Positions 25,744 through 35,437 of a stretch of 64,000 nt of DNA are shown piece after piece. Positions within the stretch are counted from its first letter, which is position 1. The number at the start of each line of letters is the position of its first letter. The notes under the pieces were generated by a model. It ran no database searches, was not told the DNA's origin, and worked only from the letters and a program-made list of their open reading frames with translations. Origin of the DNA: Uliginosibacterium sp. 31-16 (lineage in GTDB: Bacteria; Pseudomonadota; Gammaproteobacteria; Burkholderiales; Rhodocyclaceae). The stretch lies in assembly GCF_030730865.1 (NCBI RefSeq), contig NZ_JAVALZ010000002.1, positions 434,001-498,000 on the forward strand. The letters run 5' to 3'. The translations under genes were made by a program, and so were the position numbers.

Positions 25744-27818
25744 GCCGCCCGACGCAGGCGCAAGGTGGTGAGGAGCAGGCTGAGCAGCGCCAGCACGCTC
25801 CAGCCATCCAGCGCGCCACCACCGCTGCTGTGGCTCGCACGGCTGCCACTGCTCATCGGCTTCTGTGTATCCACCCGATGCGCGACCGGCGCGGTCTGGG
25901 CGCGTTGCTGGCGAGCAGCCTCTTCGATGCCGACCCGCGCCTGATTGCGGCGCTCGATCTTGTTAGCCGCGAACTGGTCTTCGCGCAGCACCAGCATCGA
26001 GGTGTAATCGCTGACCAGCGAATATTCCAGCGCGATATCCGTGGCAGCGCGCTTGAGGTCAGCCTTCTCGCCGAAGTCAGCCATGTCGGATTGCAACTCC
26101 TCAATCGTCGCGTAGGCCCATAGTCGCTCCAGCTCCGGGTTGGCTGTCGTCTTCGCCGGGAAGGCGAATTCGGTGCGGTAGGTCTTCGGCTGGCCCGAGA
26201 TGCGGCCCGTCAGCTCCACCTTGGCCAGACCATCGCCCCAGTAGTGGCCGACCAGCACCAGTTGCTGCCCACGATACAGGCTGCCGATTTCCTTCGGCGT
26301 CAGGTCGGCGGTTTTCACGCCATTGATTTTCACCTGCACACCATGCAGCGCCTGGTGGCTGACCTTGCTCACTGCGGTAAGCAACTGACCAACAATGTCG
26401 TCACTGTTGGAAATGCTGATCGCAAAACCATTGGAGGCGCGCGTCAGTGCTTCAAGCAGCGGGCGGTTGGCGCTGTTGCCCATGATCATGGTGAACAAGC
26501 GAATGTCCTTCTGTTTGACCAGTTCGATGAACTTGCGCTGCGCGGTTTCGCCCACATTGGCGACACCATCGGTCACCAGCACGATGGAGCTGGTGCGGTC
26601 CGCCTCGATGGAATCCAGCCCCTGTTGCACACCGGCATACAGATTGGTGCCATTGCTCGGCTTGATGGCAGCCACTTCGGCGCTATAGCGCTGAACCATG
26701 TCCGGCGTGGCATTGACGTAACCCTTGGTCAGTTCGGTCGAGCGATCATTGAACAGGATGATGCGGAAACGGTCATTCGGGCGCAGCTTGGCCATGGCGC
26801 GCTGCACGCCGTTCGCCAGCGTGGCGTATTTTCCCGTCATGGAGCCGGACATATCCAGCACGAAGATCCAGTCGCTGCCTTCGGTGATCGGTTTCAGGTC
26901 ATCACCCGGCGTCACGGTCAGCATGAAAGTACCGCGCTTGCTCGCATCCGGCTTGTAGGTCACCAGATCCACGCTGCCCGGCAGGCCGGCCTTGTGACGC
27001 CAGTACACCACCAGATCCTTGTCCAGCGTGAAAGCCGCGCCATTCGAGGCTGTCGGGTTGAAGGCCGGGGCAGACTGCTTGCCGCCTTCATTGGCAGCAG
27101 GGCCTGCCGCGCCCTGGCTGGCGAGACTCACCTTCCACTCGCCCGGGCCAACTTGCGTCACCTGAGCCTGGCTCTGGTTTGGCAAGCGAATGCCATCCAC
27201 CGGGTAGCTGGATTTCAGGTGCAGATCAAAGCTGAAGCTGCCACTGACCTTGGGGTTGGCCGTCCAGAACGCCAGCTTCTCTTCATCAACCCCGCCCTCT
27301 TCCAGCGGATACACATAGCGACCAATGCCGGTGTCGACCGCAGCGGTCTGGAAATACACCAGGCGGATGCGCGTGTCCTTGCCTGCGCGCACTGGCGAGA
27401 CGCTGATATCAAAGGTCTTGTAGCTGTCCTTCTCGGTCAGGCCGGCATCACGCCCGGCCTTCTTCTCCTGCTCATAGAGCTGGCGTGCTGCCTGTTTCTC
27501 CAGCACCTCGCCGGTCACCGGCTTGCCGTCGATCCACATCGTGAATTCGCCAACGGCGCCATGCGCGGGCACCGGGAAGGAATAGACCGCTTCGAGATCC
27601 TTGTCGTGCGGATTGTGGAACACCTGCTCCACCGTGGTCACCGCGTAGCCATCCTCGATCACCACCTTCACATGCTGCTCGCGCAGATCAAGCGACGGCA
27701 GACTGCCGTCACTCGGTGTGAGCAAGCCCGCGGCTTGCGCCACCGCGCCAGCCAGCAGGCCGATCAGCATGAGGGCCAGCCGCGCCAGATAACTCGGACT
27801 CTTCCGGAATGCGTTCAT
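25740..27818 (-). CDS. VIT and von Willebrand A domain protein with GlyGly-CTERM tail
   Basis: Exported by a signal peptide (LALMLIGLLAGAVAQA). The VIT domain comes first (EDGYAVTTVEQVFHNPHDKD, YSFPVPAHGAVGEFTM). A vWA domain follows with the MIDAS motif DWIFVLDMSGSMTGK and later SIVLVTDGVANVG, suggesting metal-dependent protein binding. The tail reads SSGGGALDGWSVLALLSLLL and ends RLRRAA: a Gly-Gly motif, a hydrophobic helix and a basic end, the GlyGly-CTERM layout. ATG 27818 is preceded by GTGAGGCAC; the frame extends 23 codons upstream without a ribosome site. Length 692 aa. Probably attached to the cell surface after processing by the next gene product. The role is unknown. Confidence 0.88.
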   Translation of the reverse strand: MNAFRKSPSYLARLALMLIGLLAGAVAQAAGLLTPSDGSLPSLDLREQHVKVVIEDGYAVTTVEQVFHNPHDKDLEAVYSFPVPAHGAVGEFTMWIDGKPVTGEVLEKQAARQLYEQEKKAGRDAGLTEKDSYKTFDISVSPVRAGKDTRIRLVYFQTAAVDTGIGRYVYPLEEGGVDEEKLAFWTANPKVSGSFSFDLHLKSSYPVDGIRLPNQSQAQVTQVGPGEWKVSLASQGAAGPAANEGGKQSAPAFNPTASNGAAFTLDKDLVVYWRHKAGLPGSVDLVTYKPDASKRGTFMLTVTPGDDLKPITEGSDWIFVLDMSGSMTGKYATLANGVQRAMAKLRPNDRFRIILFNDRSTELTKGYVNATPDMVQRYSAEVAAIKPSNGTNLYAGVQQGLDSIEADRTSSIVLVTDGVANVGETAQRKFIELVKQKDIRLFTMIMGNSANRPLLEALTRASNGFAISISNSDDIVGQLLTAVSKVSHQALHGVQVKINGVKTADLTPKEIGSLYRGQQLVLVGHYWGDGLAKVELTGRISGQPKTYRTEFAFPAKTTANPELERLWAYATIEELQSDMADFGEKADLKRAATDIALEYSLVSDYTSMLVLREDQFAANKIERRNQARVGIEEAARQQRAQTAPVAHRVDTQKPMSSGSRASHSSGGGALDGWSVLALLSLLLTTLRLRRAA

Positions 27819-27833
27819 TTTGTGCCTCACAAA

Positions 27834-27960
27834 TAAACAACGTTCAATTAATGCTGCAAAAAAACCTGTTCCCGTATTCGGCAGCATCTAGATGCTCTGC
27901 CTGAACAACAATTGAACAGCGTTTAGTTGCCTTTGTAACACACAAATAAACAACGTTCAA
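27834..27960. promoter_or_regulatory. Three copies of a probable TetR operator
   Basis: TAAACAACGTTCAA at 27834-27847 and again at 27947-27960, and TTGAACAGCGTTTA at 27912-27925 in the other orientation. All fit the imperfect palindrome TTGAAC-NN-YGTTTA. They occupy the whole gap between the divergent VIT/vWA and TetR genes; one is 16 bp from the VIT/vWA start codon and one about 40 bp before the TetR start. This arrangement suggests that the TetR protein controls both directions. Confidence 0.75.
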
Positions 27961-28001
27961 TAATCGGTTAAACTTTCTGGAAACCGGTATTGGAGACCGT
28001 C

Positions 28002-28613
28002 ATGGCCAGACGCAACGATCACAGCAGGGAAGAAATCCGCAGCATGGCGCTGGACGCCGCCGAGAAAATCGTCGCCGAGGAAGGCTTCAAGGGCCTCTCG
28101 GCGCGCAAGCTGGCAGCCGCGATCAACTACACCGTCGGCACGCTCTACCTTGTGTTCGCGAACCTTGATGACATCGTTCAACAGGTCAATGAACGCACGC
28201 TGGATGCCTTGTACGACTGGCTGCGCGCGCATGCGAAAGACGCCGTCACGCCGGAAGAGGCATTGCTGGCCCTGGCCAATGCTTATATCGCCTATGCAGA
28301 AACCCGCTCAGCCCGCTGGAACATGTTGTTCGAGTACGTGGCGGACAACGGCAGCACCCTGCCTCCGGGCTACCTGGTGAAAGCAGAGAAGGTCTTCGGC
28401 CTGGTCGAGGCCTCACTCACGCCGCTGGCCGGACAGAATTCCATCAGCGAAGTCCAGCAGGCAGCACGCGTCCTGTGGGCTGGCGTACACGGCATCTGTC
28501 TGCTGAAGATCCGCCAGCGCATGGACCTGGCCGGCGAGCAAAACGCAGAAGCGATGGCGCACATGCTGGTTGAAAACTTCCTGCGTGGATTCAGGCACGG
28601 CACACAGGCCTGA
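28002..28613 (+). CDS. TetR/AcrR-family regulator of the rhombosortase module
   Basis: The N-terminal helix-turn-helix reads IRSMALDAAEKIVAEEGFKG then LSARKLAAAINYTVGTLYLVFANLDDI. The C-terminal part (LPPGYLVKAEKVFGLVEASL, AARVLWAGVHGICLLKI) is of the WHG-domain type. Length 203 aa. ATG 28002 has GGAG eight bases upstream; a TTG four codons earlier is less likely. It is transcribed away from the VIT/vWA and rhombosortase genes with three matching operator copies between. Ligand unknown. Confidence 0.9.
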   Translation: MARRNDHSREEIRSMALDAAEKIVAEEGFKGLSARKLAAAINYTVGTLYLVFANLDDIVQQVNERTLDALYDWLRAHAKDAVTPEEALLALANAYIAYAETRSARWNMLFEYVADNGSTLPPGYLVKAEKVFGLVEASLTPLAGQNSISEVQQAARVLWAGVHGICLLKIRQRMDLAGEQNAEAMAHMLVENFLRGFRHGTQA

Positions 28614-28626
28614 GCACTGACCAGCC

Positions 28627-28653
28627 GCAGACCCGCACGGCACGGACCTCTGC
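28627..28653. repeat. Dispersed intergenic hairpin copy
   Basis: GCAGA (28627-28631) pairs with TCTGC (28649-28653); the inner part reads CCGC-ACGGC-ACGG. Lies between the TetR and LysR stops. Confidence 0.65.
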
Positions 28654-28726
28654 AGGCAGAACCCGGCCAAACCCTTGTCACGCGGGCTTCTTCAGCCCAT
28701 CCCCTGGCAAATAGCCGCCGTGCGCC

Positions 28727-29683
28727 TCAATGCACGCAGCGCTCCAGCGCCGTCACATTCACGCGCGCAGCGGACCCTGCATCTTCCGCCACCGGCGGAC
28801 AGCGGCTGGCCTCCTCGAAGATCCAGGCGCGGAAGCGCTGGGCCAACGGCGTCAGCGCCACGCCGGCCGGGCTCACGAACCAGTAGGCGCGCGTGTTCGG
28901 CAAGGTCTGCGGAAAGACCTGCACGAGACGCCCGGCATCCAGTTCCTGCTGGCACAGGCTGCGCCGCGACAGAGCAAAGCCGCGCCCATCCAGCGCCGCC
29001 TGCAGCACGATGGCCGAATCATTGAAATACAGGCCGCCCTGCGGCTCCGACCAGTCCAGCCCCACGCATTCAAACCAGCCGCGCCAGAATTCGCCGTCCG
29101 AGCGCAGCAGCGGCCGATCGCGCAGATCTTCCGGTACGGCCGGCGGCGAATCGCCCAGCAACTGCGGACTCGCCACCACCAGCATCTCGTCGCGCATCAG
29201 CAATTCCACCTGCTGGCCCGGCGCCTCGCCGAAGCCGAAGCGGATCGCAATGTCGATGCCATCGCGGGCGAAATCCAGCACCGTCGAGGTCGTCACGATG
29301 TTCAGTTCGATATCCGGCTCCTGCTCGAGGAAACTGCCCAGGCGCGGCGCCAGCCAGCGCGCGGCAAACGACGGCATCGTCGTCACCGTCAGGCGGCGCG
29401 GATTCGCCCGCTGGCGCAGCAGCGCCACCGTGCTGCCGATCTCGCACAGCGCCCGGTTCACACGCGCAGCCAGCTCCAGCCCGACCAGCGTGAGCTGCAC
29501 GCCGCGCCCCTCGCGGTGGAACAAAGCAAAGCCCAGCTGCTCCTCCAGCGCACGAATCTGGTGGCTCACCGCACTGTGCGTCACATTCAATTCCTGCGCC
29601 GCCGCACTGAAACTGCCCAAGCGCGCAGCCGCTTCGAAGACCCGCAACATGCCCAAAGGCGGAAGTCTGGCCGGTGCATCCAT
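28727..29683 (-). CDS. LysR-family regulator, GcvA-like
   Basis: N-terminal helix-turn-helix GMLRVFEAAARLGSFSAAAQ then ELNVTHSAVSHQIRALEEQLG, followed by a LysR substrate-binding domain (TVTTMPSFAARWLAPRLGSF, GIDIAIRFGFG). These strings are characteristic of the GcvA group. Length 318 aa is normal. It is transcribed away from a DUF2917 gene, a pairing seen often in betaproteobacteria, and probably regulates it. Effector unknown. Confidence 0.92.
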   Translation of the reverse strand: MDAPARLPPLGMLRVFEAAARLGSFSAAAQELNVTHSAVSHQIRALEEQLGFALFHREGRGVQLTLVGLELAARVNRALCEIGSTVALLRQRANPRRLTVTTMPSFAARWLAPRLGSFLEQEPDIELNIVTTSTVLDFARDGIDIAIRFGFGEAPGQQVELLMRDEMLVVASPQLLGDSPPAVPEDLRDRPLLRSDGEFWRGWFECVGLDWSEPQGGLYFNDSAIVLQAALDGRGFALSRRSLCQQELDAGRLVQVFPQTLPNTRAYWFVSPAGVALTPLAQRFRAWIFEEASRCPPVAEDAGSAARVNVTALERCVH

Positions 29684-29782
29684 AGGTGAATTAAGCTCAT
29701 GAGTAGTTGAAATTTGCTCGTTTGAACTCTACCCCTTGACCACGCAGAATGCCACTCAAGCAAGACACAAGAGGCGCAGAAC

Positions 29783-30058
29783 ATGCAAGATAAACTCGTC
29801 AATCAAACTCTCAACATCGCCCCCGGCCGACTCTGCGTGCTGACGGCCCGGCCAGGCCAGAGCCTGCATGTTCTAACCGGCCGGGTCTGGCTCACTGAAG
29901 CCGGTCGCCCCGTCGACATCATCCTTGAGGCCGGCGAGAGTCACATGCTGCGCAGTACCGGCAAGCTCCTGATCGAAGCCGCCACCAGCGCCCACCTGCA
30001 TTGGCGCAGCACTGATCCTGTCGCGGTGCCGTACGCAAATCTGGCGCTGGCGGAGTGA
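29783..30058 (+). CDS. DUF2917 family protein
   Basis: 91-aa protein with the family pattern LNIAPGRLCVLTARPGQSLHVLTGRVWLTEAGR followed by D-ILEAGESH, a short cupin-like beta fold. No catalytic residues are known. The start has GAGGCGCAGAAC upstream. It lies opposite the GcvA-like regulator. Function not established for the family. Confidence 0.88.
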   Translation: MQDKLVNQTLNIAPGRLCVLTARPGQSLHVLTGRVWLTEAGRPVDIILEAGESHMLRSTGKLLIEAATSAHLHWRSTDPVAVPYANLALAE

Positions 30059-30085
30059 TGCCGACCTAAACATGATTCACCAAAC

Positions 30086-30126
30086 CCTGCCCGCAGAGCC
30101 GCACCCAGCGGACATCTTCGGGCAGG
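30086..30126. repeat. Dispersed intergenic hairpin, best-preserved copy
   Basis: CCTGCCCG (30086-30093) pairs with CGGGCAGG (30119-30126); inside, AGA/TCT and the stem CCGC-ACCCA-GCGG. Located just after the DUF2917 stop; a degraded partner follows at about 30155-30200. Confidence 0.85.
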
Positions 30127-30513
30127 CAGGCTGGCGAACAAGGACGGGCGCAGTTCTTCAGGCAGGATTACCTGCACGCCTTGCTGGATGCGAGTCTTGA
30201 GAGCACGGCCAGACCTATTCAGCCAACTCCACGAAACGTCCGCCACAAAGGCGGCTCGCGGCATCTCCCTCGATTCAGCCGCCGCAACTCCCCCCAACAT
30301 CCGATGGCTCCATTCGGGCAAAAACCGTGACGGCTTGCTCGTTTTCAAAGACCCTCGTCTGCCTGCGCGCAGGTCCGCAACGCCTTCTGGTTTTCCGGGT
30401 TAACCAGCCTGTTCGCGACGAGTTCGATGGCATATAAGCAGGCAGTTGGCGGCGCCGGATAACGACCGGCCTCACCAGACCGGCATGCCGAAGCTCATTC
30501 AAGAGGGAACGTC
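30127..30513. other. Gene-free leader of the formate dehydrogenase operon
   Basis: Apart from the degraded hairpin near 30155-30200, I see no gene or repeat. The segment from about 30350 to 30513 probably contains the fdnG promoter; no FNR or NarL site was recognised with confidence. Confidence 0.4.
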
Positions 30514-33500
30514 ATGAATACCAGAAAAACCTCCGCGCCCGCCCTGAAGGTCAACCGGCGGCAGTTCTTCAAGATTTCGGCAGCCGGGCTGGGCAGCACC
30601 AGTCTCGCCGTGGTGGGGCTGGCCCCCACCGATGCCCGCGCCGAAGTCCGCCAGTACAAGCTCACCCGCACCCGCGAAACCCGCAACACCTGCACCTACT
30701 GCTCGGTCGGCTGCGGCTTGCTGATGTACAGCCTAGGCGACGGGGCGAAAAACGCGAAAGCCGAAATCATCCACATCGAGGGCGACCCGGATCACCCGGT
30801 CAGTCGCGGCGCACTCTGCCCGAAGGGTGCGGCGCTGCTGGATTTCATCCACAGCCCAGGCCGCCTGAAATACCCGGAGGTACGCGAAGCCGGCAGCAAG
30901 GAATGGAAACGCATCAGCTGGCATGAAGCCATCGAACGCGTGGCCCGCCACATGAAGGCCGACCGCGACGCCAACATCATCGACAAGAACGCTGACGGCG
31001 TGCCGGTGAATCGCTGGGTGTCCACCGCGATGCTGACGGCCTCTGCCTCGTCGAATGAAACCGGCATCATCACCCAGAAATTCATGCGCTCACTGGGCAT
31101 CATCGCCACCGATGCGCAGGCCCGTGTCTGCCACGGCCCCACCGTGTCGGCGCTGGCCTCCACCTTCGGGCGGGGCGCGATGACCAACAGCTGGGTCGAC
31201 ATCAAGAATGCCGACTTCATCCTGGTCATGGGCGGCAATGCCGCCGAAGCGCATCCGGTGGGCTTCCGCTGGGCCATCGAGGCCAAGAAGCAGCGCGGCG
31301 CCAAGCTGATCGTGGTTGACCCGCGTTTCAACCGCACCGCTTCGGTGGCAGATCAATACGTGCCGATCCGCGCCGGCTCGGACATCGTTTTCCTAGGCGG
31401 CATCATCAACTGGCTGATTGCCAACGACAAGATCCAGTGGGATTACGTCAAGGCCTTCACCAACGTCGGCGCCATCATCCAGGAAGGCTACGGCTTTGAA
31501 GAAGGTCTGTTCTCCGGCTATGACGCCGAGAAAGGCAAGTACGACCGCGCCAGCTGGAACTACGAACTGGATGGCAAAGGGCAGATCAAGACCGACCCGA
31601 CCCTGGCGCATCCGCGTTGCGTATGGCAACTGCTCAAGCAGCACTACGCCCGCTACACCCCGGAGGTCGTCAGCAACCTCACCGGCAGCCCGCAGGAAGG
31701 TTTCCTGCAGGTCTGCAAACATCTAGGCGAGACCGCTGCACCCGACAAGGTCGGCACCATCCTCTACGCACTGGGCTGGACGCAGCACACCACCGGCGCG
31801 CAGAACATCCGCACCATGGCGATGATCCAGCTCCTGCTGGGTAACATCGGCATGCCCGGCGGCGGCGTGAATGCCCTGCGCGGCCACTCGAACATCCAGG
31901 GCCTGTCGGATCTCGGCCTGCTGTCGACTTCCCTGCCCGGCTACCTCACCCTGCCGAATGAAAAGGCCCACCCGGATCTCGCCACCTATCTGGCGCAGAC
32001 CACCCCGAAAACGCTTGCCGAAGGCCAGCTCAATTACTGGAGCAACACCCCGAAATTCTTCGTCAGCCTGATGAAGTGGTTCTGGGGTGACAAGGCCACC
32101 CGCGAAAACAACTGGGGCTACGACTGGCTGCCCAAGTGGGACAAGATGTACGACGTGCTGCAGATCGTCGAGCTGATGCATCAGGGCAAGATGAATGGCT
32201 TCATCGTGCAGGGTTTCAATCCGCTGGCCTCCTTCCCGGACGCCAACAAGGTGTCCGCCGCCTTCTCCAAACTGAAGTACATGGTCATCATCGACCCGAT
32301 CGCCACCGAAACCTCCACGTTCTGGCAGAACCACGGCGAAGCGAACAACGTCGACCCTGCCCAGATCCAGACCGAAGTCTTCCGCCTGCCCTCCACCTGT
32401 TTTGCCGAGGAAGACGGCGCCATCGTCAATTCCTCACGCTGGCTGCAGTGGCACTTCAAGGGCGCCGAGCCGCCGGGTGAAGCCAAGTCCGATCAGGAGA
32501 TCATCGGCGAACTCTTCGTGGCCCTGCGCGAACTGTACCGCAAGGATGGCGGCAAGCTCGCCGACCCGATCCTCAACCTCTCGTGGGCCTATCGCGACCC
32601 GAAGAACCCGACGCCCGAAGAGCTGGCCAAGGAACTCAACGGCCGTGCGCTGGCCGACATTCCCGACCCCGCCGACAAGACCAAGGTGCTGGTGAAAAAG
32701 GGCGAGCAGCTGCCCGGCTTCGCCACCCTGCAGGACGACGGCTCCACCGCTTGTGCCTGCTGGATTTTCTCCGGCTGCTGGACGCAGGCCGGCAATCAGA
32801 TGGCGCGGCGCGACAACACCGACACCGGCTTGGGCAACACCCCCGGCTGGGCCTGGGCCTGGCCTGCCAACCGGCGCATCCTCTACAACCGCGCTTCCTG
32901 CGATGTTGCCGGCAAGCCGTGGGATGCCAGCCGCAAGCTCATCGCCTGGAATGGCGAACGCTGGGCTGGCGGCGACGTGCCGGATTTCAAGGTTGACTCA
33001 GCCCCTGCCGCCGGCATGAATCCTTTCATCATGAATCCCGAAGGGGTTGGCCGCCTGTTCTGTGTCGACAAGCTCGTCGACGGCCCCTTCCCCGAGCACT
33101 ACGAACCGATGGAGAGTCCGCTCGGCACCAACCCCATGCACCCCAAGGTGGTCAGCAGCCCGGCCGTGCGCATCTTCAAGAGCGACCGCGAGCGTCTGGG
33201 CACCCACACCGAGTTCCCCTTCGTGGCGACCACCTACCGGCTCACCGAGCACTTCCAGTTCTGGACCAAATCGGTGCGCCTGCTGGCCATTGCCCAGCCC
33301 GAGCAGTTCGTCGAAATCGGCGAAGCGCTGGCGAAAGACAAAGGCATTGTTCAGGGCGACTGGGTCAAGGTCAGCTCCAAGCGCGGTTTCATCAAGGCCC
33401 GCGCCGTAGTCACCAAGCGCATCGCTGCACTCACGGTGAACAAGCAGACCGTGCACCAGATCGGCATTCCGCTGCACTGGGGCTGGGAGACGGTCGCCAA

Positions 33501-33600
33501 AAAGGGCTACCTCACCAACACCTTGCCGCCGGCCGTGGGCGACTGCAACACGCAGACGCCCGAGTACAAGGCCTTCCTCGTCAATCTGGAAAAAGCGTAA
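30514..33600 (+). CDS. fdnG: Formate dehydrogenase-N/O type, catalytic molybdenum subunit (Cys form)
   Basis: Oxidises formate to CO2 in the periplasm. The twin-arginine signal NRRQFFKIS (residues 14-22) directs Tat export. Cysteines C60, C63, C67 and C102 bind a 4Fe-4S cluster. The metal ligand position is Cys206 (AQARVCHGPTVSALASTFGR), where E. coli FdnG has selenocysteine; the codon is TGC. The remainder matches the large molybdopterin-guanine dinucleotide subunit. Length 1028 aa is normal. AGAGGGA precedes the ATG. First gene of fdnG-H-I-fdhE. Confidence 0.95.
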   Translation: MNTRKTSAPALKVNRRQFFKISAAGLGSTSLAVVGLAPTDARAEVRQYKLTRTRETRNTCTYCSVGCGLLMYSLGDGAKNAKAEIIHIEGDPDHPVSRGALCPKGAALLDFIHSPGRLKYPEVREAGSKEWKRISWHEAIERVARHMKADRDANIIDKNADGVPVNRWVSTAMLTASASSNETGIITQKFMRSLGIIATDAQARVCHGPTVSALASTFGRGAMTNSWVDIKNADFILVMGGNAAEAHPVGFRWAIEAKKQRGAKLIVVDPRFNRTASVADQYVPIRAGSDIVFLGGIINWLIANDKIQWDYVKAFTNVGAIIQEGYGFEEGLFSGYDAEKGKYDRASWNYELDGKGQIKTDPTLAHPRCVWQLLKQHYARYTPEVVSNLTGSPQEGFLQVCKHLGETAAPDKVGTILYALGWTQHTTGAQNIRTMAMIQLLLGNIGMPGGGVNALRGHSNIQGLSDLGLLSTSLPGYLTLPNEKAHPDLATYLAQTTPKTLAEGQLNYWSNTPKFFVSLMKWFWGDKATRENNWGYDWLPKWDKMYDVLQIVELMHQGKMNGFIVQGFNPLASFPDANKVSAAFSKLKYMVIIDPIATETSTFWQNHGEANNVDPAQIQTEVFRLPSTCFAEEDGAIVNSSRWLQWHFKGAEPPGEAKSDQEIIGELFVALRELYRKDGGKLADPILNLSWAYRDPKNPTPEELAKELNGRALADIPDPADKTKVLVKKGEQLPGFATLQDDGSTACACWIFSGCWTQAGNQMARRDNTDTGLGNTPGWAWAWPANRRILYNRASCDVAGKPWDASRKLIAWNGERWAGGDVPDFKVDSAPAAGMNPFIMNPEGVGRLFCVDKLVDGPFPEHYEPMESPLGTNPMHPKVVSSPAVRIFKSDRERLGTHTEFPFVATTYRLTEHFQFWTKSVRLLAIAQPEQFVEIGEALAKDKGIVQGDWVKVSSKRGFIKARAVVTKRIAALTVNKQTVHQIGIPLHWGWETVAKKGYLTNTLPPAVGDCNTQTPEYKAFLVNLEKA

Positions 33601-33612
33601 GGAGGCCCGATC

Positions 33613-34515
33613 ATGGCATTGCAATCGCTAGACATCCTGCGCCGCTCGGCCACCACCACGCCCTCCACCCAGGTGCGTGAGCCCATCGAAGTGGCCAAGC
33701 TCATCGACGTAACCACCTGCATCGGCTGCAAGGCCTGTCAGGTCGCCTGCTCGGAGTGGAACGACATCCGTGCCGACGTGGGCGAATGCGTCGGCGTGTA
33801 TGACAACCCGACCGACCTCTCGGCCGAAGCCTGGACGGTGATGCGTTTCACCGAAACCGAAGAGAACGGCAAACTGGAATGGCTCATCCGCAAGGATGGC
33901 TGCATGCACTGCGCCGACCCGGGCTGCCTGAAAGCCTGTCCGTCGCCGGGCGCGATCATCCAGTACAAAAACGGCATCGTCGATTTCCACCAGGAAAACT
34001 GCATCGGCTGCGGCTACTGCGTCACCGGCTGCCCCTTCAACGTGCCACGCATCTCCAAGCTCGACAGCAAGGCCTACAAATGCTCGCTGTGCTCGGACCG
34101 CGTGGCCGTCGGCCAGGAGCCCGCCTGCGTGAAGACCTGCCCGACCGGCGCGATCCAGTTCGGCAGCAAGGAAGACATGAAGGAAGTCGCCGCCACCCGC
34201 ATCACCGACCTGAAGCAGCGCGGCTTTGCCAACGCCGGCCTGTACGATCCGCAGGGTGTGGGCGGCACCCACGTCATGTACGTGCTGCATCACGCCGACA
34301 AACCCCAGCTCTACAGCAAGCTGCCCAAAGACCCCTCGGTCAGCCCACTCGTCTCGCTGTGGAAAGGCTTCGCCAAGCCGCTGGCCACGCTGGCCCTGGC
34401 CGGCGTCGCACTCGGCAGCCTGTTCCACTACGTGACCATGGGCCCGAACGAAGTCTCAAAGGAAACCGAAGACGAGATTGACCGGGAAGACAACGAGAAG
34501 GAAGGTGCGAAATGA
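33613..34515 (+). CDS. fdnH: Formate dehydrogenase iron-sulfur beta subunit
   Basis: Carries electrons from the catalytic subunit to the membrane cytochrome. Four ferredoxin-like cysteine groups are visible: [46 protein letters not shown] and [22 protein letters not shown]-terminal membrane anchor ([17 protein letters not shown]) is followed by a charged tail. Length 300 aa is typical. GGAGG follows the fdnG stop directly, and the stop overlaps the fdnI start. Confidence 0.95.
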   Translation: MALQSLDILRRSATTTPSTQVREPIEVAKLIDVTTCIGCKACQVACSEWNDIRADVGECVGVYDNPTDLSAEAWTVMRFTETEENGKLEWLIRKDGCMHCADPGCLKACPSPGAIIQYKNGIVDFHQENCIGCGYCVTGCPFNVPRISKLDSKAYKCSLCSDRVAVGQEPACVKTCPTGAIQFGSKEDMKEVAATRITDLKQRGFANAGLYDPQGVGGTHVMYVLHHADKPQLYSKLPKDPSVSPLVSLWKGFAKPLATLALAGVALGSLFHYVTMGPNEVSKETEDEIDREDNEKEGAK

Positions 34516-35132
34516 TCCGCGACCCGAAAGACCTGAAACGCTACACCGCGTCCGAGCGGGCCAACCACTGGGTGGTCGGCATCTGCTTCATCCTCCTCGC
34601 GCTCTCCGGACTGGCCTTCTTCCATCCGGCCTTCTTCCCGCTCACCCAGCTCTTCGGCGGGCCGGTGTGGGCGCGCATCCTGCACCCCTTCATCGGCATC
34701 CTGATGGCGGTTTCATTCCTGTCGATCTTCCTGCGCTTCCGCAAGCTCAACATCATGAATTCCGCGGATATCGAGTGGCTCAAGCGCGCGAAGGAAATGG
34801 TCAATGGCGACGACCACAACATGCCCGAGCAAGGCAAATACAACGGCGGGCAGAAAGCGCTGTTCTGGGTGCTGGCCGTCGGCATGCTGCTGATGACGGT
34901 GTCCGGCGTCCTGATCTGGCGTGCGTACTTCCACTTCGACATCACCGCCGTGCGCCTGGGCGCCGTGGTGCATGCCGGCGTGGCCGCCGTGATGATCGCC
35001 CTGATCTTCGTCCACGTGTATGCCGCCATCTGGGTGAAAGGCACCATCCGCGCCATGTGGTACGGCACCGTCACCCGCGCCTGGGCCAAGCAGCACCATC
35101 GTGCCTGGTACCGGCAGGTCACCGGCAAATAG
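34512..35132 (+). CDS. fdnI: Formate dehydrogenase cytochrome b556 gamma subunit
   Basis: Membrane diheme cytochrome that passes electrons to quinone. Four transmembrane segments and heme-ligand histidines are visible ([52 protein letters not shown]). Length 206 aa. The ATG overlaps the fdnH stop (ATGA). It ends 44 bp before a palindromic element inserted ahead of fdhE. Confidence 0.94.
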   Translation: MIRDPKDLKRYTASERANHWVVGICFILLALSGLAFFHPAFFPLTQLFGGPVWARILHPFIGILMAVSFLSIFLRFRKLNIMNSADIEWLKRAKEMVNGDDHNMPEQGKYNGGQKALFWVLAVGMLLMTVSGVLIWRAYFHFDITAVRLGAVVHAGVAAVMIALIFVHVYAAIWVKGTIRAMWYGTVTRAWAKQHHRAWYRQVTGK

Positions 35133-35176
35133 GCGACAAGCAGGCAGGCATTGATCCGGCCGGTGATGTTCGAACT

Positions 35177-35298
35177 CCGTTCGGCCCGAGTGCGCCCGCA
35201 GGGCGTGTATCGAGGGCGGGGTCCGAGCCCCGGCACCGGGCCGGACACAGTCTGGTTTATCCTGAGATTGTCGAAAGCCCGGCTCTCGGCCCGAACGG
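35177..35298. repeat. Palindromic MITE-like element, copy 1
   Basis: 122 bp bounded by CCGTTCGGCCCGAG (35177-35190) and CTCGGCCCGAACGG (35285-35298), which are inverted repeats with one mismatch. A second element with the same CCGTTCGG ends is at 53925-54014, and both share GTGTATCGAGG inside. This copy separates fdnI from fdhE; the 305-bp gap holds no gene. Confidence 0.75.
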
Positions 35299-35437
35299 CA
35301 CTACGCACGCCAGGTTCAAACAAAGTTTCACCCGATCACTCAACGACATCCGAAACCCCGCTGGCATGAGCGCCCCGGCCTCGCCGCCCGCCCCATGCCA
35401 GCCCCCTCACCACTCATCACGCCAGTTCCCCCACCCG

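Noticed and set aside
26244-27836. 530-codon plus-strand frame opposite the VIT/vWA gene
   Set aside because: An antisense shadow; the minus strand has the MIDAS motif and the GlyGly-CTERM tail.
31129-31131. Selenocysteine codon in formate dehydrogenase
   Set aside because: The codon at the metal-ligand position is TGC, not TGA.
34478-35437. N-terminal extension of fdhE across fdnI
   Set aside because: This part is the out-of-frame translation of fdnI and of a palindromic element; FdhE homology begins only after 35438.
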